From assembly GCA_963682025.1 (NCBI GenBank), contig OY821517.1, positions 295,290,344-295,354,343 of the forward strand: a stretch of 64,000 nt of DNA, read 5' to 3'. Made by a program: the position numbers and the translations under genes. A model generated the notes under the pieces. That model was not told the origin of the DNA and ran no database searches. It saw nothing but the letters and a program-made list of their open reading frames with translations. Below, one piece after another: positions 58,109-64,000 of the stretch (its first letter is position 1; every line of letters begins with the position of its first letter). This DNA is from Cordilura impudica. Lineage: Eukaryota; Arthropoda; Insecta; Diptera; Scathophagidae.

Positions 58109-58394
58109 CTGTATAGATGTTAATATAGCTGACACATCATATGTGGGACTCCATCTATTTTGTAATATATCCAAACAGATGCCACCATCAGCATAAACAT
58201 TGGGATGAAATACTTTTGATACAAATCTCACCGTTGGTGGTTTATTTGGATATTCTTCAGTAAATTCTATTGTTAATTTAAATGTACCATCTTCAAATGG
58301 TGTATCATGTGGCCCAAAAATCACAGCATTCCATATCATAATATTATTATCTGTTGGCGCTCCAGAAACACCAGTTGGTGGATCTTCTTGAAGT
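58109..58394 (-). CDS. Ubc6: Ubc6 (RAD6-type E2 ubiquitin-conjugating enzyme), catalytic exon
   Basis: On the minus strand the exon begins after TTTTAG at 58400-58395, completes a split Arg codon, and ends in CAG before GTGAGT at 58108. It encodes residues 16-110 of a 151-residue E2. The visible order is [37 protein letters not shown], the HPN motif, the catalytic cysteine in GGICLDIL (Cys88 by RAD6 numbering), and [17 protein letters not shown]. This is the RAD6/UBE2A-B/Drosophila Ubc6 class, which takes ubiquitin from E1 and works with RAD18- or BRE1-type E3 ligases on PCNA and histone H2B (family knowledge). The first exon, about 15 residues, was not found downstream to 64000. Confidence 0.96.
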
Positions 58395-60817
58395 CTAAAA
58401 GTAAAAGTAAAAAATGAAAATATTAAAACAACATAAATTTAAATCATTTAACAAAAAATACATTAACATCAGTCAACATTTATTTATGTCATATGACATT
58501 GTTAAGGGCATGAATAGTTTAATTTTTGCAGGTGATTAAATACTTTGCCAAAAAAAAAATGCAAGTGCTTGATATAAATATTTTTAAATGGATGAAATTA
58601 TAATCTGCACAAATTTCTGAAGCAAATAAAGAATTTTACATGTGCTGTAATTTTTCAATTATGGGTTTTCATAAGAAATATTTTATAATATCACCACCAA
58701 TACCAAAAGAATTCCCATAGTGGCATTTTTATTCTTTAAGCCAAGTTAACACGTTGACGGCCGTGGCGATCAGGCTAGGGTTGGCCACAAACCAGACGGT
58801 ATATTTGTACGAAATGAGTTAATTATAGCTAAATGTTATTATAAATGTTTTATTTCTGTATTTTGAGTCGTTTGTGACATCTGTGTTAGTATGGCGCATA
58901 TGTGTGTCTCCGGTTAATGGAACAAAATTGCAATGTATAAACCGCAGGACGCAAATATACGTCATTATTTAGCAATTATTGCCATATATATTTTTTTGTC
59001 ATATATATTATTTTTCAGCATAAACTAATTCAATAGAAAATGGAGACTGATATACGCGAGCTAGGTTTAGAGTGACGTGAATAGTAAAATTTTAAATTTT
59101 AAAATTTTAAATTTTAAAAATTTAAAATTTATAATTATAAATTTATAAAATTAAAAATCCACTATAGTATCCCGATGAAAATTAATATAATTGAAACCAG
59201 GGTTACAGTGAGTGACAATTCATGGGAAACTTTTCCAAAATTCGGAATGTGCCAATTTCGTTTTTTTTTTTTTAATAATTTCTCTTTAAGTTCCAAAATT
59301 ATCACTCTTTGATGTGTTCTCTACCGAAAGATAACAAATTTGTTACAAACAAGTAAGAGTGTTAAATTCGGCTATGCCGAATATTTAATAAACTAAACCT
59401 GGGTTTTGCATTTACCTGGCTTGTATAAAACTGTTAAAAGTTCAAAATTATTAAAAACATTTTAATGAATGAACTATGTATCTGTCAAATCTAACAAAGA
59501 CTAATTGTTTTGTAAACATTACACGATTCCTGGTATTACAATTTTTAAAAATAAAATGCATTCTTTGTTAATATCAAGAATCTATCATATTCTATCTTAA
59601 TGTGACGACATTTCTTTGTTTTATTTTTTTACAAAAACTTCCGCCAAAAGAATTATACATTCATATATAAATAAACAATTAATAATATTTACTATTCGAA
59701 GATGCCACACGACTTGTTTTAACACCTACACGAATATATCTCAAAAAAAATTAAAAATGTAAATTAACAAAATTAATTTCTTAGAAATAATAAAAAAATT
59801 TATTTGCGTTTCAATGATTCAGTATGGCAAATTTGTTTTCTTGAAAGTATACAAAATAATGCGTAATTAAACATTTAAATTTTTAAAATAATATAAATAA
59901 TTTGACAATTCACGAAAGTATTAAAAGAGGAAAGAAAGCCCAACATTTAAAAATGTAGCGAATTTTAAACTTTCAACAATTATTCTATTTAATGAAGCAC
60001 TTAATTAAATAAAATAATTGTTGAAAGTTTTAAAATTGTATAGCAAAAATCAAATTCACCATTAATTCAAAGTGATTACATCAGGTGCTTTAGATGTTTG
60101 AGAGTATGTGAATATATTTAGGTATTGCATGTTGGCTACAAGCCAGATATTGTTTATGTATGTTAAATTTTGCATTTCATTAAAACGTTGAACTTGTTAG
60201 AACAAAACAAAGAAGTATCAACACAGTTAAGTGAAACAAAAGGGTCACCCATAGGATACTTGTTGAACTTTAACTAAAGTATTATGAAGATTTATAAAAA
60301 TAATGAATGTTATTATTTTTCCGCTGTTTGATTTTTTACATAGAAGCAGGCGTTCTATTTATTGAGTACAAACATTAATTACTTTTTAAATTGATATTTG
60401 GCACTTCGCATCAATTTATATTGAACACCTCTGAAAAAATAAATGATATTTAGAAATAATTACTATGACACTACTCTATCTATTTATATTCTCTAATTGT
60501 TTCTATTGTTTTGTTTTTTGATTTTTCTAACACAAATTTAAAAATTTCACTTTTAAAATTTTCTAAAGAAATTAAATACGCATTGCTAACAAACAGACAT
60601 ATGTGTATTTAAACTTAAAACATTTATACTTTCTCACTTAAGTTTGTGTGTGAATAAAATACATTGGCAGTGAAATTACATTACGCTTGATATATTTTCA
60701 AGTGTATTGTCTGTCTGTCGTTACTTTGCGTTCATATCTAACATAGTTTTCTAAATTCAGTTAACAACAAGTTAAAACTTCTTATCAATATTAAAATTCT
60801 GTTGGGACTGTTTTTTT
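58395..60817. other. AT-rich stretch upstream of the Ubc6 catalytic exon
   Basis: Probably the first Ubc6 intron. It contains a self-complementary AAATTTTAAAATTT tract at 59085-59155 and, at 59349-59385, AACAAGTAAGAGTG followed by AATTCGGCTATGCCGAAT, the hairpin end of a dispersed family. No exon encoding the Ubc6 N-terminus (about 15 residues from MSTPARR) was found. Confidence 0.5.
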
Positions 60818-60930
60818 ATACCATCCACACCACCATGCAGAAGGTATATATCAGTTTGTCATTCCGTTTGTAACGCACCGAAAAATTAATTTGCGGCCCC
60901 ACCAAGTATATAAAGAGTGTGGAAAAAAAA
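60818..60930 (+). repeat. Family B fragment
   Basis: TTTTTTATACCATCCACACC, then GTTTGTCATTCCGTTTGTAA and CGCACCGAAAAATTAATTTG, is the inverted counterpart of the end of the copy at 41208-41516. Confidence 0.65.
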
Positions 60931-60988
60931 CTTATACACGCTTAAAGTTATATAAAAGTTAAATCGTTCAATTTAAAAATTTAAAAAT

Positions 60989-61562
60989 TAGCAGAGCCCA
61001 GCTCTCGAAATTCGAGTGCAAACTATAGGAAATTTTATTTGTTCATTCAATTTTTTTCTTTTAATGTTTTTTAATCTATATATAAGTATATAAAAAATTT
61101 ATGAACATTTAAATAAAATTAATGAATTTTTCATTATAAATATTTGATGAATACACAGAAGAAATATAATTGGGATTGTTAATAAATCTATAATATTAAT
61201 AGGTTAGGCGATTTCTTGTGAACGATGTTTTGTTCTACCGTTTTATCCCGATTTTGACCAAACGTATATTATTTTAAAGGTATTTCTTTTTAGCCGTTTT
61301 GCAGATTTACAGATTTTTAAAAATTTTCCATTATTTTGGGTAAATTGCATTTAAAGTTGCTACTAACACATACATAAAATTATGCAATACTATGTATGTG
61401 TTTATTAAATTTGTTAATGTTTTTGTAATAAAAATGAGTTTGTTTTTTGTGTTGATTTGTGAATTGACTATAATTGATTAGCATAGCTTTAGGGTCTTTA
61501 TTTAATGAAAAAATAAAATTTCCTAGCATTTGTACTCGAATTTCGAGGGCTGGAAACTGCTA
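60989..61562. mobile_element. GCAG-ended MITE, complete copy
   Basis: Inverted ends of about 50 bp: TAGCAGAGCCCAGCTCTCGA on the left; inverted right end TAGCAGTTTCCAGCCCTCGA, both followed by AATTCGAGT and, further in, AGGAAATTTTATTT. CTCGAAATTCGAG inside each arm is itself a palindrome. Flanking TA may be the target duplication. 574 bp, non-coding. Confidence 0.8.
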
Positions 61563-62125
61563 GTAATTATAAAAATGCCTATAGGTATGCTAATCAATTT
61601 TAGGCATTCCACAATTCAACACAGGGCGATTAAAATGTACTCTTTCTTGAAACCATCAATAACAAATTCACAAATGCGATGAATTGTGAATTGGCTAAAA
61701 CTGTTAGCATACCTTTAGGCTCTTATAAAAGTATTTATTATTATTTAATTTTATTCATTTTAATATATTTTTGATACATTTTATACATAAATTTTATCAT
61801 TCTGCACTTCTCCTCCATATGAACTAAGCCAAATTTCCTCCGTGCGCGCATTTTGCTCAAAAAGTGGTCGAAAGATTCACGTATTAATATAAGATATTAT
61901 ACAAATTCATTACAAAATTAAAATATTGGAATATTATTCGAAATTTAAAAATCTATCCACCTTTTCCGTAAATCCTTCTATTAACGATTTTAAAGTTGTT
62001 TCATTTACGCTTGAAATCAGATATGTCCTGGTATAACTTTCCTGTGTTCTTTAATTCCCTTTTCACGATAGCCCGATATCTCTCCACAGGCAGGTGTTGT
62101 GGACAGTTTGTCTCCCGTGGTAATT
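61563..62125. other. Stretch with an inverted pair of GCATACC-type motifs
   Basis: CTATAGGTATGCTAATCAAT (61580) and an inverted relative near 61695 bound a small decayed repeat. No gene is seen. Confidence 0.4.
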
Positions 62126-62470
62126 CCTGTGACTGATGTTTTGTTCTATCGTTTTATCCCGATTTTGATCAAACGTATATTATTTGAAAGGTATTTCTTT
62201 TTAGCCGTTTCGCAGATTTACAGATTTTTAAATTTTTCCTTTATTTTGAGTAAATTGCATTTAAAATTGCTACTAACACATACATAAAATTATACAATAC
62301 TATGTGTATGTTTAGTAAATTTGTTAATGTGTTTGTAATAAAAATGAGTTTGTTTTTTTGTGTTGATTTGTGAATTGGTTATAATTGATTAGCATACTTT
62401 TAGGATCTTTATTTAATGAAAAAAAATAAAATTTCCTAGAATTTGCTCGAATTTCGAGGGCTGGAATTGT
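62126..62470 (+). mobile_element. GCAG-ended MITE, right-hand fragment
   Basis: It matches 61230-61560 from TTTTGTTCTATCGTTTTATC to CTCGAATTTCGAGGGCTGGA; the last bases of the terminus have decayed. Confidence 0.7.
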
Positions 62471-62639
62471 TTGCATACCACTCAAGGGTCTTTTTTTATA
62501 GTGGCATGGTGCGAAATCAGGCCAGAAATATGTAGGCACCCTGTGCTGCTTTAGCCGTTTTTGTAGACACTCCTTAATATACATTTCTACAACGCATCAG
62601 GTCCAAAGAGTAGTGAGCATGACTAAACATAGCAAACGT

Positions 62640-62850
62640 AATTGATATTTAACAGAGGTACTATACTTGGATATTTAGTCAAACTTATTAAGAACTTTAT
62701 TAGAGACAGAAACTTTGTAGTGAAAATTGAAGGATCTCAGTCCAATGAAAAGCCTATCGCTGCTGGTGTGCCACAGGGATTTGTGCTATCACCCCTCCGA
62801 CTACTAACAAATCTATTATATATAGATGACAAATCTATTAAAATATAGAT
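62640..62850 (+). pseudogene. Jockey-like reverse transcriptase fragment
   Basis: A 68-residue frame reads GYLVKLIKNFIRDRNFVVKI and KPIAAGVPQGFVLSPLR, the block before the RT active site in Jockey/CR1-like LINEs. A remnant LLYIDDKSIKI ends the frame. No flanking LINE sequence is recognisable. Confidence 0.6.
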
Positions 62851-63229
62851 CAGGTGGTTGTGTTATAACCCGCTTCTAAAATTTTTCATTTAAAATTTGG
62901 TTTTTTTTCCTCTTTTTTGCGATCTAGGATATAGGTTTTTTACTATTGTTTTCCTATTAATTTGTGCAGAGTTCATATATGATAAATTAATCTTTTTAAT
63001 TCTTGTAAATAATTGCTGTAATCTTGCAACTGGTTAAGATCTTTTGTAAATATTTGTAAATAATGAAAGAAAATACAAATATAATGAATATAATAGTATA
63101 AAAAAGTTTTGCTCAGACAGGCCCTGTGCAATCGATCTAAAGAAGTGTAAATCAAAAGGAAAAATGTCTGGTGCATACGGCGGATGGGGTAAAAGTTCTC
63201 AATTGAGAGTTTTCAAATAGGTTTTGACC
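62851..63229. other. AT-rich stretch, no gene seen
   Basis: No domain or bounded repeat is recognised. Confidence 0.4.
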
Positions 63230-63730
63230 GACGAGCATTATCGATTGGGTAGCATTGGGCACGCTTTTCCTTGAGTGTCAGACTCAATCCCATCAATTGT
63301 GTTGGGTAATGTTTTCGTTCGGTTTGAGCAACTCATACTACATGACTCCAAATACACAACAAGAGTTTTTTCCTTGATTATTTGGTTTAGTTGTAGTTTT
63401 GAGTACGGCCAGGTGATCGCCATGATTCCTTTTTTTTTTTTTTTTTTTGCTATTATAATGGATCCATTGTGCATCACCATTTGCATCCATTTCCATCACG
63501 GTGCAGAATACCTTTTTGCTTATGCCTGGCAAGCAGCATTTCACATGTGGAAAATCGTCGTTCAATGTTTCTCGTGGAACCAATGGTTTGTAACAGTGTG
63601 AATATGCTCCAATTCCGCGTTTTTGTACACTTTCGGCCTTCCGTTACGTTCTTTGTCATCGGTCTGAAATACACCGTTCTCACGACAACTTCTCTCACTT
63701 AAGGCAGGCTTACCATGTGCTTCTACAACA
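63230..63730 (-). pseudogene. mariner transposase relic, N-terminal half
   Basis: Minus-strand frames contain KERNGRPKVYKNAELE-like residues near 63660, IERRFSTCEMLLARHKQKG (63570-63520), and QWIHYNSKKKKK followed by TTTKPNNQGKN (63480-63370), collinear with a mariner transposase around its first catalytic Asp. That Asp block is altered, and an A-run shifts the frame. Confidence 0.6.
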
Positions 63731-64000
63731 AGCTACAATTTCTTCATATTGACCGCTTATTCGGCTCAAAACTCTTTTTTTTACAAAAATTATATGATTC
63801 TAAAATATATTTTCCTATATATATTTTATAAATTAATATTTGTTAAATATCTTTTTTAAATATGTTGTTGACAGCAGTCCAACATACTGATGTTTAAATA
63901 AAAAAAAATTATTTTTAAACTATAAATTAGAATGCATAAAACATTTAACGAACTAAATGCAGAAAATTGTTATAAGATTAATATATTTTGATCATAACGC
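63731..64000. other. Window end, AT-rich
   Basis: Nothing recognisable. Confidence 0.4.

Noticed and set aside
59085..59155. Possible replication origin or matrix site because of AT palindromes
   Set aside because: AT-rich self-complementary tracts are frequent in this DNA, and nothing specific supports a function.

Overview
This is an AT-rich nuclear DNA window from a higher fly (Diptera, Cyclorrhapha). A muscoid or blow-fly-like genome is my inference, from the Drosophila-like genes, the very long introns and the density of mariner, Transib, Helitron, piggyBac and LINE remains. No rRNA, tRNA or CRISPR array was recognised. Splice sites, frames and family assignments were worked out by eye.

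Two host genes are present and face each other. On the plus strand are the last five coding exons (19613-33402) of the fly FARP orthologue, Cdep in Drosophila: linker, RhoGEF (DH), first PH and second PH domains. All splice phases agree and a stop codon ends the frame. The N-terminal FERM exons are not visible, so 1-19612 is probably one long upstream intron. A second intron of 11,610 bp (21189-32798) separates the two PH domains. On the minus strand are the last two coding exons (58109-58394 and 45086-45211) of Ubc6, the RAD6-type ubiquitin-conjugating enzyme. They supply residues 16-151 and are separated by a 12,897-bp intron. The short first exon was not found and probably lies beyond 64000.

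Layout. 1-9.7 kb: repeats, including two copies of a 780-bp dispersed family, a MITE, a Tc1-type relic and a DD41D mariner-like element with intact ends. 9707-13116: a Helitron with canonical TC and CTAG ends, filled with two different tandem arrays. 13.1-16.1 kb: a 5'-truncated LINE with a frame open for about 900 codons. 16.1-17.9 kb: a broken Transib (RAG1-related) transposase gene. 19.6-34.4 kb: Cdep exons, with an intron holding about 3.5 kb of dyad-symmetric GTAC/TTAA repeats, inverted copies of the 780-bp family, a LINE relic and a second MITE copy. 34.4-45 kb: an intergenic transposon nest (piggyBac halves flanking a MITE that contains a mariner; a second DD41D element inside an older mariner). 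45.2-58.1 kb: the Ubc6 intron, with mariner relics, a Ty3/gypsy fragment, and a LINE interrupted by a foldback element that itself holds a MITE and an RTE-type LINE. 58.4-64 kb: sparse AT-rich DNA with MITEs and relics.

Nothing here looks like a new multigene system. The more unusual items are the array-bearing Helitron, the dyad repeat array in the Cdep intron, the traceable layered insertions, and several repeat families whose hairpins are followed by the same TTACTTGTT terminus.
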